DNA of 64,000 nucleotides from Unio delphinus (Eukaryota > Mollusca > Bivalvia > Unionida > Unionidae), in NCBI GenBank assembly GCA_029339505.1, contig JAQISU010000041.1:9074501-9138500 (forward strand), in the 5' to 3' direction. The notes under the pieces were generated by a model. That model did no database searches, was not told the DNA's origin, and saw only the letters and a list, made by a program, of their open reading frames with translations. Numbering within the stretch: position 1 is the stretch's first letter; the number at the start of each line of letters is the position of its first letter. Of this stretch, positions 13,301-25,512 are shown one piece after another. Both the position numbers and the translations under genes were made by a program.

Positions 13301-14357
13301 CTGAGTTATTTTAGCTTCACGACATTTTCAAAATTATTTCAATGCAAATGATAATCAATTTCTCATAAAATATCATCATTGAAAATTTTCATTACACCAT
13401 CTAAATTTACATTTCTTTATGGTATTTGCAATAAACTGATAACCTACAGATTATTGCATTATTCACGATACGTTATATATTTATACAGTGTGTGTTCCAA
13501 TCTACGTAATCGCTGTCATTATTGGATCGGTTGGTTTCATCCACTTGATAGGCTGTCTAATATGGCGTCAACGAAGGAAAATCCATATAACGAAAACAGG
13601 TATGAACACATTTAAATTTATTGTTTGTTTGTATAAATTAGTATGGTTATCAGTGGATGTTACAATGAACTTAAACGAAGTAGTAATCTATACTGCATTC
13701 ATATAATTATAAAGGTCATCAAAATTATCCCAGAATTTATAAAATCTCCCAATCTTGTCTACATGATCATTAAACTCCTCTTATTTCTTAAAAAAACATT
13801 TCAAATAACAATTGTCTTTATTAGAAAATACCGTTCGTCTATGCAATGTAAAATACCATGTGTAATCAATTACATCATTCTAAACCGAAGACCAGTAGAC
13901 TTAGAAAGTAAAATATTTGCGATACATTAAAACGCTTTCAGTTCAGTCTTTGCATCAATGACAATTATTTTGTTAGTATTTTATTAATAAGGCACGATGT
14001 CGTTTTTTGTTGCTTGCAGAACAACATATTCTACAAGATAAATGGGATCCTGGTTTATATCTGACACCTATATCATTAGAGCCACCTCTGACGTTACCTA
14101 CATGTCAAAGGAGAAAAACGGGTCATATAAACATCGCTCAGAATAAGACTTTAGACCAAAGTACCCTGTCAATAGATATGGCTCAAATGATATCGAAGGA
14201 TGGATATGAGGTAGTTGATATTTCAAATAATGATGATCCAGATAATACACTAGAACTAGAAGAAATCATATACGAGTCGACTGAAAATGTTAACACACCT
14301 TACAGTGATACATCTGGGTATTTAACAGTGCTAGGTAGAAGGGAGACGACAGTTTGA
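9252..14357 (+). CDS. Ig-domain transmembrane receptor, copy 1 (5 exons)
   Basis: Five exons with GT/AG borders, all in phase 1, join into an open frame of about 330 codons. Exon 1 (9252-9312) is a hydrophobic signal peptide. Exon 2 (10485-10826) is a V-like Ig domain with the D-D-E-G-L-Y motif but no canonical cysteine pair. Exon 3 (12592-12732) is a Ser/Thr/Asn-rich stalk. Exon 4 (13489-13599) is a transmembrane helix followed by R-R-K. Exon 5 (14020-14357) is a tail of about 110 residues with tyrosines in D-G-Y-E-V-V, I-I-Y-E and S-G-Y-L-T-V, the last fitting an ITIM-like pattern. It is probably a cell-surface immune or recognition receptor; no named orthologue was recognised. The second Ig exon of copies 2 and 3 has been lost. 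Exon borders are inferred from consensus and copy comparison. Confidence 0.7.
10311..10376. repeat. (AAT)n microsatellite in intron 1
   Basis: AAT trinucleotide tract in the first intron of receptor copy 1; it falls in a stretch of about 350 bp missing from copy 3. Confidence 0.95.
12145..12422 (+). mobile_element. 5'-truncated LINE (non-LTR retrotransposon) 3' end
   Basis: The segment 12197-12325 encodes the conserved C-terminal end of a LINE ORF2: a tract of the form S-F-A-Y-Q-G-L-A-T-W-N-E-L-P followed by P-F-K-S-A-L-K-T-H-L-F and a stop. A T-rich 3' tail follows. It lies within an intron of receptor copy 1 and is absent from copy 3. Heavy 5' truncation is usual for such insertions. Confidence 0.75.
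12960..13145 (+). pseudogene. Degenerate extra receptor exon, copy 1
   Basis: Between the stalk and transmembrane exons, this stretch resembles part of an Ig-type domain (a segment reading H-T-G-I-Y-F follows a Cys-containing stretch), but the frame is broken and no exon is needed here to keep phase. A similar decayed copy is at 59078-59220 in copy 3, so the decay or its ancestor predates the duplication. Confidence 0.35.
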
Positions 14358-14839
14358 AATAACAATGTTCCATCTCCTCGAAAACTTTAAATCGTTCTTT
14401 CTTGATATCGCATGATTTAAAAATTGTAGATGCACAGTTTTATTATATATTCCTTTAATTTAGTTATACGAGTGTGGTAATGTAATTAGTGTTCAAACAT
14501 GACCTGTAACTTTTTATGAAAGTCTTCAACTACATTATTAATCTCTCAATAGCGATTGATCAATATACACATACAATGTATGTGATTAAGCTTCCCTTAT
14601 GCCCTAACCATTGTTTAAGCCTATAGAAGACAGCCAATGCTACAGAACTCTTCAATGATCAGACAAAACCAAATTATTTTGGGATTTGTATGAACTAATT
14701 TCAAGATATTCTGGCTAAAGTCATTAAGAATGTTATATTTTTAATTTCACATACCTTAAGTGTCTTTATTAATTATCACTTTGTTTCCGAGGGAACTAAT
14801 CTGTGTTAAATATTACTTAAATTATTGATTTCACTTTCT
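14358..14839. other. 3' flank of receptor copy 1
   Basis: AT-rich sequence after the stop codon, presumably 3' UTR and intergenic DNA. No further gene or repeat is seen before spacer B starts. Confidence 0.5.
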
Positions 14840-14844
14840 TTCTT

Positions 14845-15117
14845 TTATATATTTTGAATACAGATTCGTACCAGAAATATTTTTGCCTTATCCGTTATAT
14901 GAATTACTCTAAAGCACTCACGAAATATTAAAATTACAATTGAATTTGTTTCCGAATCGTCATTGTCCGAGATTTTAAATTTCACACAATTGACATATTT
15001 TAAGGGTGACCCGCAAGCATTCACACAGTCGTCTATTGTGGTAAAACTGGATTGATCTAATTCGTGAAAATGTCTGAATTTACCAAAATGGGCGAAGTGC
15101 TCAAGCTTCTCAGACAT
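14845..15117 (-). CDS. Conserved short ORF, spacer B copy
   Basis: A 90-codon minus-strand ORF starting at ATG 15115-15117, matching the partial ORF at 1-275. The core is identical between copies and both termini differ, the C-terminal part by a frameshift-like change. Function is unknown. It has two cysteines in the conserved core and no hydrophobic leader. Confidence 0.35.
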   Translation of the reverse strand: MSEKLEHFAHFGKFRHFHELDQSSFTTIDDCVNACGSPLKYVNCVKFKISDNDDSETNSIVILIFRECFRVIHITDKAKIFLVRICIQNI

Positions 15118-15318
15118 TTTTAACTTGCTAAATTGAAAGGATCTTTACCAAATGAAGAAATCAAAAAATAATCTGATTTAAAATTGGTGGCATTAAGGAC
15201 GTCTCAGCATCAGAAAGAATTGTTGGAAATGCAAATTGAGGAAGAGGAAACCCATTGCCAACAACCATTGTACTACCCAAAGGTACTTTAATACGGTTAT
15301 GAATGATGATTAATAAAT

Positions 15319-15319
<1 letters not shown>

Positions 15320-15392
<73 letters not shown>
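15320..15392. repeat. (TA)n microsatellite
   Basis: TA tract homologous to 329-449 in spacer A. Confidence 0.95.
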
Positions 15393-15399
<7 letters not shown>

Positions 15400-16029
15400 G
15401 TATGCCTGCTGGATGAACAGCACATATTGATCTTTGAATATTTCGGCTACAAGAGTAGTTGGAAATCGAAAATCCTTCATTCCTCAGTAGACGTAAATGA
15501 TTTGTACTAATCCTGTTGTATGACATGGGAAACTTTATTCCGTGATCCAATATACTTTCTTCGATGGGAAGCAAATCCATATGTCGCTAGGTAAAGTTAA
15601 ATGAGTATATTATTTAGAGTTTGATGTTTCTAGTCTCTATATATTTATTAGACGTGTGAGAAGATCAAATAGCCAAGTTTTCCAGACTTGTACTGCCACA
15701 GTCACTGGGAGAGTTCTTATTAATTTGTTTTCATTGACTATGTGTAAACTATAGTTGTTGTTATGTTGTTTGTTGTTGCTATATGTATAATTACACAAGG
15801 GGACTGGGAAAAGGCAAACCAAGTGCTCAATAACATTTGTTTTGTGTACGAATCATTCGAGTGATATATCTTTGCCGAAAGGTCTAAGCTGTTGTCGGAT
15901 TAAGTGTGCTTGTCGCTGTCATTTTATTCCAAATACAATACATACTTTTTTTTATCTTTATCCTGTTTACTGTCTATTGAAAAACACTCTTTTCTAATTA
16001 TACCATTTTCAATACCACTATGAAAGGTT

Positions 16030-16033
<4 letters not shown>

Positions 16034-16104
<71 letters not shown>
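16034..16104. repeat. (CT)n microsatellite
   Basis: Pure CT tract homologous to 1300-1419. Confidence 0.95.
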
Positions 16105-16106
<2 letters not shown>

Positions 16107-16787
16107 ATGTAAATTGACATAGCAATTAATCCAAAGCAACATCACCAGCTAACAATGACTGAAAATTAATATTGGGCATCGCAATGAAGACATGAAATGA
16201 ACGTAAACAAAATGGAAATGAAAATTAAAAAGAAGCATTTGAAAATAGAAATGAATTCTTCAAAAACTGAACTTTCAAAGCTTAAATATTGAGATGCAAA
16301 ATAAAAATTGCAAAATAAATCTCATCTTAAGCACTTTCAGAATTGATCGTATGTCTAGCTTATAACATAAACTTAACCTGCTTGTATCGGTATTAAACAA
16401 TTAATTACAGTATAAATAATAATCAAAACTAATAAATTATTACGACAATCGTTTGATATTTGAATATACCCCTTCAACATCCTGTGAGTAACACTCGTAT
16501 AATGCGAAAATGTTCCATATCGATCAGGTTAAAAATATAATGTCTGCAAAATGAACAATTGCGGTTAATGGAGCTAAATAAGCATTTATCATTATTGGAA
16601 AATAAATCAAAATAGTTATGTCAGGTGCATCTCATGTTAAACGTTTTTCCAGTCCATTGATTAAGTTACTTTACGTGCATCAATCACATATTCTCTTGAT
16701 TATCTCTGTGTACCATTTTATTGTAAATTTTTGTGGTGTTTCGACTGACAAACATGTCTCAACATTCGGGACAGATACAATGTGAAA

Positions 16788-17042
16788 CTAGTCTGTCCAC
16801 CATGTGGGAAGTAAAGTCACGATGTCGCGTCGCTCAGAGAGCATATATTGTCGGAATAGCGAATGCGAATATATGAACGTATCACGAATTATTGAGACGT
16901 CCGTTCGATCCTGTGCACAAGAAAAGACAACAGATCCATAAATTATATGCTTTAAGGACAGACGATTAAAAGCAACTGACAAATATGACCAAATCGAATA
17001 ATTTTTAAGTCTGAGGACGCTGGAACGTTTCAGATGTCCCAC
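16788..17042 (-). other. Short minus-strand ORF shared by both spacers
   Basis: An 84-codon open frame, the longer partner of 3613-3819. It has no recognised domain and may be a mobile-element fragment. Confidence 0.2.
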
Positions 17043-18488
17043 ATGAGAATCTAACGGAAAAACTGTATTTCCACAGCTTCGTTGATTTTATGGAACCTAT
17101 TCAGAACGTAGTAGATTGCAATCAAGAGACATTGCTTGAAAAATTAAATGATATAACCATTATTGAAGGATTCACAAAACGCACTATCTTTTCAAAGAAA
17201 TACTGATGCAGTTTCTGCAGGAGTGTACATTAACCTAGATACGAAACGCCTGCTAATTAAATTATTCCTAATACTTATATATAGATTATAGCTCTTTAAG
17301 AGTCCATACACAGAATTATGATTCCGTACAGTTCAATACCACATAGGTGTAGGGCTATTCAATAACTCACTTTGGCGTTGTAAAGATAAAATTGAGAGAG
17401 GAATATACTAGTTAACTCTATTTCAAAATCTCATTCTTTCACTTTGTATTAAACGTCGTATACCTGACTATATCCGTGCATGACGTTAATTGTAGGGTAA
17501 CTGTGTTCAAAATAACATATTTGTACGAGTAACTACAGAAATGTATAATCACTCACAGATATGGCTATATACATTCATCTCATTTATTGATTAAGTATCT
17601 TTATTAATTGGTACAAACACGCTAAGAAGAAATATATCGATGTTTTACCACAATACTTTTATAACGGAAGATATACAATTAGCAGAGACGGAAAGAGACA
17701 TTTGAGAGGGGATTTAAATATGAATGAAGAGAGAAAGATTACTATTCAAGACGATCAAAGAAAACAACCACGAGTCTGTAAAAGCTCTCAGTAAATATTT
17801 TTATTAAATCTGGCTTCTGCGAAGTTCCGGAAAAGCCTAAATTGCGAAATAGAGGTGCACGTTAGGATGTTTACATCTTAACGTAAATATTCCTAATTTA
17901 CATTACGAATAAAATTTTAAGAAGGTGTTTACTCCACTGAAAGATTTTTGAACCAAGGTCGGAAACGAAGTAAAAAAATATATAATTTTCTATTATTAGG
18001 TTTTCATAAAATAATATTCAGATGAAATTGAATTTTCTAAAATGATGCCAATCAGTTAAAGAAAATCATATTACAATAGCATGGACTAGAATACAACAAT
18101 GTAAACTAAACAAGAATCAATTAAATTAAATCAAATATAAATCAAATCAGACTTAGGCACCGCTTCCTCATAATGAAAAGACAAGATTAATATAATAACG
18201 CTTTCTTTTCAACATATATGTATTGTACATTAGGTGTAAAAGAACTATTATATATTAGTAAAGATGTACATAAATTACACATTTCTATACTCTGAGAAGT
18301 ACATCTGCTGTCAAATTATCACCCCATGATGTGCCTTATGTCAATATCACACTAATATATCAGCATCGTTGTTTGTCTTTGAATTTTTATTTTCCAGCCT
18401 GTACATGAGAATAAAGAGTTGTCCTCACAAAACACAATAGTCTATGAGGGAATTGATTTGATGTAAACTTTTAAATGTGATGTCAATA

Positions 18489-18840
18489 TCAAAGCCAAAC
18501 ATTACTAATAGGTTGTTGGATAATTTCTTCGATGCTTATATATGTTTGTTTAGAACAAACAACATTTAGATAATCAACACCATATTCGTTTTCTTGAATT
18601 AAAACTGGTCCAACCTCAATTTCACTTACATCAACAGACAGGTTAAATGATTGGCTACAATTTGGAGCTGTAATAGCTGTCATTTAATTTATCAAAAGAA
18701 TCAGTCAATATGAACATGTTTTTCTTTCTCAATCAATTTGTCAGGGGTTCAGTATTTATAGTATAAATTGAAGAAAATTTCCGATAGTACCTATCCATAC
18801 CTAAATATCTCATGAGATGCTTTTTATTAACAGGCTCAGT
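18489..18840 (-). pseudogene. Gypsy pol remnant (RNase H), spacer B
   Basis: Minus-strand frame 18683-18489 carries the Ty3/Gypsy RNase H N-terminal pattern (N-L-S-V-D-V-S-E-I-E-V-G, then V-L-I-Q-E). The RT connection precedes it at 18840-18720. The protease and RT palm are deleted, as in spacer A, so the deletion predates the duplication. Confidence 0.65.
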
Positions 18841-18863
18841 CTAATTTGATATTTCTTAAAAGA

Positions 18864-19064
18864 TCAAAAATAGGGGTCTGCTTTAATTTTGCGCGATATT
18901 TGAAATTCCTTCACTTTCACTCCTTTTGCCTGATTTAATTGCATTGGGTTTCTTCCCTCTTTCATGTATCTCTCCTCTGTCTCAGATCGTAACTGCATTT
19001 GTCTATCTTTTTTAACTTTTTTATCTCCTAGCTTCCTTAACTTCATTTCCATCTTGTATTTCAA
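18864..19064 (-). pseudogene. Gypsy gag remnant, spacer B
   Basis: A 66-codon Lys/Glu/Arg-rich helical segment of the Gypsy gag type. The 5063-5210-like part found in spacer A is missing here. Confidence 0.5.
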
Positions 19065-19383
19065 TTATAATTCCTTTACTGTTTTATCAGTCTGATACCA
19101 ACGTAGTGATATAAACCAAAAACAAACCATTTCCATCCGAAAAAAATCTCTTCAACCAAATAATGGATCGACATTTCTGTTATTTATTGCCTGAAAAAAA
19201 GAAACGTTAGTTCATACAAATAAAATTTTCTGCAAAGTTGAATTTTGTCAAACATCTAATTTTGTTCCTAGATAGAATGCTAAAGACAGATTTCGTCATT
19301 TGATGACATTTTAGAGAAACATTCCTAATCTCACTAAGATTTCATAAGCTATAGGGATTCAAATTTCAGAGTTTACGGAAATA

Positions 19384-20020
19384 ATTTAGCCAAAATTCAA
19401 ATATCCTAGACGAGCCACCAATTTAGGATTTAATAAACAGAAACAAAAAGAAAGAGTGAGAACATCAAGCTTTGTAGAATTTCGTAAATAATGTATTTAC
19501 TTGGAAAAAACAAAGTAAAAATGAAAATAAAAGAACTTACATATTTAAGAAACAAATCCAACACTAATCTAAGAATAATCCTCCAATTAAATGTCCATGT
19601 AATCAAATGTTCTAACCAATTTAAGTTCGAATCCGGATGATAAACCAAGATTAAGATGATAACAAATTATATAACCTGTACAGCATTGTTGTCTAGAGTT
19701 CCTTCACGAACCACAAGAAACAAAACTTTCAGAATACGAATAATCTGAACATAATTGAAAATAAAACGCAACAGTTAAAGTCTGGTTACAGCGGAAGAAA
19801 ACAACTTGACATCAGCTATGTAAAATCCCAAATTATAAAATGTCTCTCTAAATATTTCTATTTCATCAACCTTTTGAGCAATTACGGAAATGCCTTAATT
19901 TGTCACGTGGTCATATTTACATCTTAAAGTCATGTCCTCCCAACACGACCCTGACATAAACCAATAACTGTTCTCTAAGGATAAAATAAAAGAGAAAGTG
20001 TTTTACTGCACTGAGTGATT
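19384..20020 (-). mobile_element. LTR-like remnant, spacer B
   Basis: Counterpart of 5925-6620, upstream of the minus-strand gag remnant. Ends are approximate. Confidence 0.45.
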
Positions 20021-21103
20021 TCTGAATCAAGGTCGGAATCTAAGTCAAAAAAGGAAATTGTTGATAGTATTAGGTGTTTATGAAATGACTCAGGTTAAAC
20101 TGCATTTTCTATAAAATATACCAAATCAAGTAAAAAAGATGACATTTCAATAGCATAGAATGTATGTTTTTTCTACAAACACTAAACAGGCAACAATTAA
20201 ATTTAATTTAAAAGAGTTTAGTCAGATCTACGTAGCAGTTCTACTGAATAATTATGAATATTTTGAATTTTGTCAGTTAAGATGTATATTTCCTGTGCAT
20301 TAATCTGTAATAATATATAATCTCGGCTTTTACAATATTTGTTTTAGACATTTTACCTATAGATAGTTATACCTATTTATTTGTTTACTCTTCCTATTAC
20401 AATACAATAATTCATAAATGTAACCACCGGGCTCATTATGGGGCTTTCAAATGAACATAAGCCATACATTTAAACATGCAAAATGTACATACATAGTTCC
20501 AGAGTAGTAAGTCTTTTATATTGACAACACCTTCTGTGAAAATATTTACTAACATTTGAAACAAAACGCGTGATTTGCAGTCATTGGTGCAGACTGAAAA
20601 TGAATTTGTATTGGTTTCAAAACCCTAAAATTAACACAACATTGGTGGAACGACTAGGATACAATCCACAGTCATAGTCTTTACATCTCAAGGACAAAAT
20701 ATATCCTTTGGTCAATTTTTTTAATATAAAAAATTCATTATTTTATAACTTAAAATGATTCATTCTTCGATAATGTTCAAATCAGTATCATTCCATTACC
20801 TGTGTTTGATATATTAATCGGGTATGCAGGAAAACAAGGACTGGCAGAATATTTTAGAGACAAGACTGCCATTGTATTTACATAGTACTTAAAAAACTGT
20901 TTACAGGAATGCAACCTAGACGTTCATCTTTTTACATTGTACGTATAGCGTTAGTATGTAAGGGAAAGTGCAAATAGTTTACCGATATCGTATACTTTGA
21001 ATATGTTAATACAAGAATACTAAAAATGTGGTTCTTTTATAAATTTGTTTATGTATATCTATATGTATTGTCACTCATGGAACAAGTTTTATTCATCGTT
21101 GTA

Positions 21104-21105
<2 letters not shown>

Positions 21106-21154
<49 letters not shown>
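21106..21154. repeat. (TA)n microsatellite
   Basis: Pure TA tract. Confidence 0.95.
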
Positions 21155-21155
<1 letters not shown>

Positions 21156-21598
21156 GTGTTTTATGTTGCACTTAGATACTATTCGAGAGGAAACTCATTT
21201 GTTTGGAATATTCACTAGAAAGGGAAAGTATTCGTGTTTTTGGAGTATTATACTATTTTGGAACTGTTATAAACTATTCGAAAGAACACTCTGGACACAG
21301 CTATCTTCGCAATGTCACGGTTCTCAAATGACCAGCACATTCCGGTCTTGAAATATATTAAGAACATTCAATTAATTTAGGACTTTCATTGACATTCATA
21401 TCGACTCATTTGCATTTGCATCATAGTACAGTATAGTCAATTTACAATAAACATATTAAGAAAATATCTAAAACAAACTGAATATTTGTTACTCGAGCAA
21501 ATTGTTATGACTATTTGAGGTTCGATTTATCCTGAAAGCATTTGTTCTCAAACATCCATATCCTCCTTTGTTATTTTCACGTATATATATGAATACAA

Positions 21599-21600
<2 letters not shown>

Positions 21601-21655
<55 letters not shown>
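21601..21655. repeat. (TA)n microsatellite
   Basis: Pure TA tract about 90 bp left of the viral element junction. Confidence 0.95.
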
Positions 21656-21657
<2 letters not shown>

Positions 21658-21908
21658 CGTATGTGTGTGTGTGTGTCTGTGTGAAACTAAACCTGTTGTG
21701 TTCAACACTGATGTTAACCGGCACTGCGACTTCGTTGCTTACTTACAGTGATTATTCTGTTGTTGCTTCAAAGTGATTATTAATTCAGCATCAATGTCAA
21801 ATTCTCGTTGTTTTTTTTTTGTCTATTTGTTTATATCCGGAGAGTTTTTTTATTAATGATGCTAACATCAATATCATCCATTGTGGTGTCATCATCGAAA
21901 ACAATTCT

Positions 21909-24900
21909 TCAAAGTTGATTTATTCGCCGTACCCTAGACACTGCAAGATAGACTAAATTTGACCACTCAATGCGATTATCAACTATCCAAACAATTGTAT
22001 CCGTGATGGTTAATACCTGCGAGGAAAGTATCGTCGTTACATAACCCAGTGTCCATTGAAAGTTATAAGCGCGCAATGCGTCTTCGACAACACTGATATC
22101 AACCAGCACAATATCATTTAACACTAGTGTTTGTCTTTCGAGTCCTGACGAAGTCACACGTCCTGGAATTTCAACTTCAATATTCTGCCGCCGTGTATCA
22201 TAGGGTCTGTAACACAGCGGCACTGGGCGCGTTGGGAAATTTTCTTTGTGAAGCTCAAACAACTTTCTCTGAAGTGTGTCTCTGACTATCTTTCTACTTG
22301 CCACTACAAAATCGTTTGGTCTCCATGCTTCCCAAAATTCCTCCATGGGAGTTTCAGGAATTATTTCTCTGATTAGTTCACATTGGCTTCTATCCTGTTG
22401 TAATCTAATTAATTGTTTGACCTTACGTAATTGTTCATCATGTGCCCTATAGTCAGTATAGATTTCTTCATAATAGTCAACAAACCCTTTTAACCAATCA
22501 TGTGGACCCCCGCCGACAAATGGTGGTGATTGGCCATGATCTCCATACATTATTACCGCTGTATTCTTTTGCAGCAACCAATCAAGAAACATTTTTAATA
22601 CATCTAACGAAACCGTACATATCTCATCCCAAAAAATAACCGCGGGGATGAATTTTTAACCCATTCGTTCAGGTGTCCATTTGTCGCCGTTGTATCGAAA
22701 AAAACTGTGATAATTGCAAGCTTCAACGTTTCGTTGTTTTATCTCTCGCGCTAGTCTATGGGTCGGTGTCAGCACAATCATATTTGCCATACGATATAAT
22801 TCAATCGCCCGAGTCGTTTTTCCTGACCCGCCACAGCCGTTTAAATAAACTGTTTTATATCTACAAATTGGATCGGATATCGACGGTGCATTAGAACGTT
22901 CTGATAAATTATCACCGTGTAAGTAATTACTTTTAATTTCAACGTCTGCTGATTCAGAATAATCACGCAGCATTTCTTTTTTAATTCTCCATGATCCCCA
23001 ACTTTCATCCCGATTAGTGGATTCAGCAACTGCGCAACTGTACTTGCTCTTGATGTAAAATGAATCAACGGCAAATCTAACCGCAGTGTCAGGAAATCTA
23101 TTTATCATTGAAAATAAATTAATACAAGCATAACATAGCATAGACGACCTCACATGTGTATAAGGATAACTGTGTCCATCGTTGTTAGTAACAATAGTAC
23201 CCAATTTTGTTCCATCGGACAAGAAAGCATCCTTACGATCAACATATATGTTTTTAGATACTGCATCCGCGATTACAAAGTCATATTCGGTGCTATCTAT
23301 AATCAACCGTGAAGAATATCTTTTGTAGTCGCATTTTGTCCCTCCCTGAGTGAATTTTCCGATTATTCTTCTGCCGAGATCTTTTGCTTCGATGTTTCGT
23401 TGATTAAATATCTGGTTGGACCACTCAATGATATATTTTTTGTCGGCATCAATATGTTTTCTGGATTCGTCAATTATACTATCAAGACGTTCCGGTGTTG
23501 GTAAACAGACATTGGTTTGTTTCCGATAAGATATAATTGCTTCACTTACCGTCAGCGAAATTAACATTTTTGTATCAATCATGAATCGTAATAGCGCTAT
23601 TGGCAGCCAATTCTTTTCAGACATGTGTCTACCAATCCAAATATAACAAGCGCGATGAAGTCCTGCTGCGAACTCAAATGATACTACACGAGCGAATCCA
23701 GTTAAATCAAAATCAGGCAGCGGCCCATTAATTGCAGCACGAGTCATTTCATGTTTAAAATTTCGTTTAAAATACTCAGTACACTCTCCATAACCAAGAA
23801 AACTCGCTGGATAACAAGCTAACATTTCAACTGAAATGATATTATCACTGTCGTATTTGTTATTCCATAAACCGCCATGATTGAATTCTAAACAACTAGC
23901 CTCAATGTCTGGCAAGAATTCTACACGTGTTGGTTTCCATGCGTTTTTGATTCTCGCAAAATGAGCTGCAACCGACGGGATTGTAAAGCAGTTTGTCAAT
24001 AATTGTTCATCATCGGTGGCTTCGTCACTGTTTTTGGCTTCGCCACTGGCTACTCCGTCGCCCGCCGTTAAAAGCCCACTAGCTGTTTGTTTCATTCTAT
24101 TGTGAAATGCTTCAGTGCGGTACAATTCACCGTTTGGTCGTACAAACTGATCAAACGTATCCGTGTCGTTTTCAGTGCTGCGAAGTAACCACACCGACAC
24201 TGTGTCGTTTTTACTCAAATACGCAATAGCATCGAATAGTTTCTCTTCAACGAGAAAACCATCCCTGGAGAAATATTCTCCCAAGAATTCCGTGGGTATA
24301 TACTTTATTGTTCTGTTTCGTGGAAATATTGTGACCGCGGACGTCCATGCGTGTTCGTTATGATCAATAATTTTGATTGGAGCTCCCTGTTTATTGTATT
24401 TCGATTTATGTAATACCTCACCGGTTATTGTTGTAATGGTTATCGGAAATTTCAGCGACTTTTCTAATTTAGCGATATCGCTAATAGTTGCCCCGCGCTC
24501 TTTCACTGTTGACTCCCATTCATTAATTTTTTTACGTCTTAGATCAGTCAATTTGTTTCCGCGGAGTGCATTTGTTAAATGTTCTGTTATTCGTGCTGCT
24601 ACACAATTGAGTGGCAAAGCCACTGATAAAGTCGCCTTCGACGACTGTTGCATCGGCGCTAGTTTTCCTATATCAGGGTTTTCATTTAACGGATATATCC
24701 CATACACAACTGCTGTTTCAGGATATGTTCGTTCATAGTATGGTTTGTCAATTCCACTTAACAGACCCGGCTTAGAATCACGGCTAACAACGACTGTTTT
24801 CTTGTCTTTGAGAATCGGTTCAAATTTGTCTCGTATAATCCAACCGCCTGATTCTACACTAATAATGAATTTCACTCTAAAACAATGCTTTTTGTTGCCA

Positions 24901-25148
24901 AGTTGTGATAACATCATGGCTGCGTTGCTGTCGTTCATGGTGGCATCAACAACGCCATCAATTCGAAATGTTGACCAGCTATGAGATGCACCGTCGTGCT
25001 TGAATTCATTAATACAATCGCGTATTTTATTTATCAGGGTTCTATCCGTTATTGCCCGTTTTGGCACATTTTTGAGGGTTCTATCGAGATTGAATTTAAC
25101 ATTTTTGAAAGGCTTAATTGCTGATAATCTCTCGAATTCCTCGGTCAT
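21909..25148 (-). pseudogene. Replication protein: polymerase-like region + SF1 helicase, in-frame stop
   Basis: A frame of 830 codons runs from ATG 25148 to a TAA at 22656-22658, then stays open in the same frame to 21909. The C-terminal part is a superfamily 1 (PIF1/RecD-like) helicase: Walker A G-C-G-G-S-G-K-T-T at residues 771-779, a following I-V-L-T-P-T-H, then past the stop a Walker B F-W-D-E, motif III G-D-H-G-Q-S-P-P and motif VI L-A-V-S-R-V-R. The stop falls between Walker A and B. The middle has stretches suggesting a diverged family-B polymerase palm (E-M-L-A-C-Y-P-A-S like motif A with Glu for Asp; F-A-V-D-S-F-Y-I like motif C); this reading is tentative. It probably replicated the viral genome. 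After the TGA at 21909-21911 about 25 more codons stay open, so the terminus may also be cut short. Confidence 0.75.
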
Positions 25149-25187
25149 ATAATTAAAACAAGTATTTTAATAGAAAAATATAATATA
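25149..25187. promoter_or_regulatory. Divergent intergenic region of rep and zinc-ribbon genes
   Basis: Only 39 bp separate the outward-facing ATGs at 25148 and 25188. The stretch is almost pure A/T (including TATAATATA) and must hold at least the start-proximal part of both promoters. The AATTGAAAACAC motif of the structural genes is absent. Confidence 0.4.
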
Positions 25188-25499
25188 ATGAATCACTGCA
25201 AGTGGCTTATGATTGGATCAGCGACCCCGTGTAATAAATCATGCAGAAGCGAATTCTATGGGTATCATTTACAAAGCGTTCGGCGGGGAAGTGTTGACTC
25301 TCTCCCATGCCTCCGATGTGAGGTGGGCGTTAGGGGAAAATCACAATTATGTCTCCGTTGTGGCGGCAAACGATACAGAGAACTAAAACGCTACTATGAC
25401 AAACGAATTAATGACCCGTTCAATGCCAAAGTCATCAAAACCCCTCAAGACTACATTGATAGACTAATAATTAAAGCAGATAATAAATTAGATAAGTAG
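25188..25499 (+). CDS. Small Cys-rich zinc-ribbon-like protein
   Basis: 103 codons, intact, ATG at 25188. Cysteines sit at residues 4, 15 and 19 with His27, then a C41-x2-C44 and C55-x2-C58 pair that fits a zinc ribbon. The rest is basic. Function is not known; a small nucleic-acid-binding or regulatory protein is likely from the metal-binding pattern. It is divergent from the replication gene (39 bp apart) and 13 bp upstream of the HNH gene, so it is probably an early gene. Confidence 0.6.
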   Translation: MNHCKWLMIGSATPCNKSCRSEFYGYHLQSVRRGSVDSLPCLRCEVGVRGKSQLCLRCGGKRYRELKRYYDKRINDPFNAKVIKTPQDYIDRLIIKADNKLDK

Positions 25500-25512
25500 T
25501 ATTATTATACAA

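Larger units (their letters stand above)
14840..21746. repeat. Spacer B of tandemly duplicated receptor unit
   Basis: Second copy of the 1-8746 spacer, shorter mainly because it lacks the 2091-3555 insertion and parts of the Gypsy remnant. Homology to spacer A stops at about 21746, where the viral element begins. No complete host gene is supported inside it. Confidence 0.8.
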
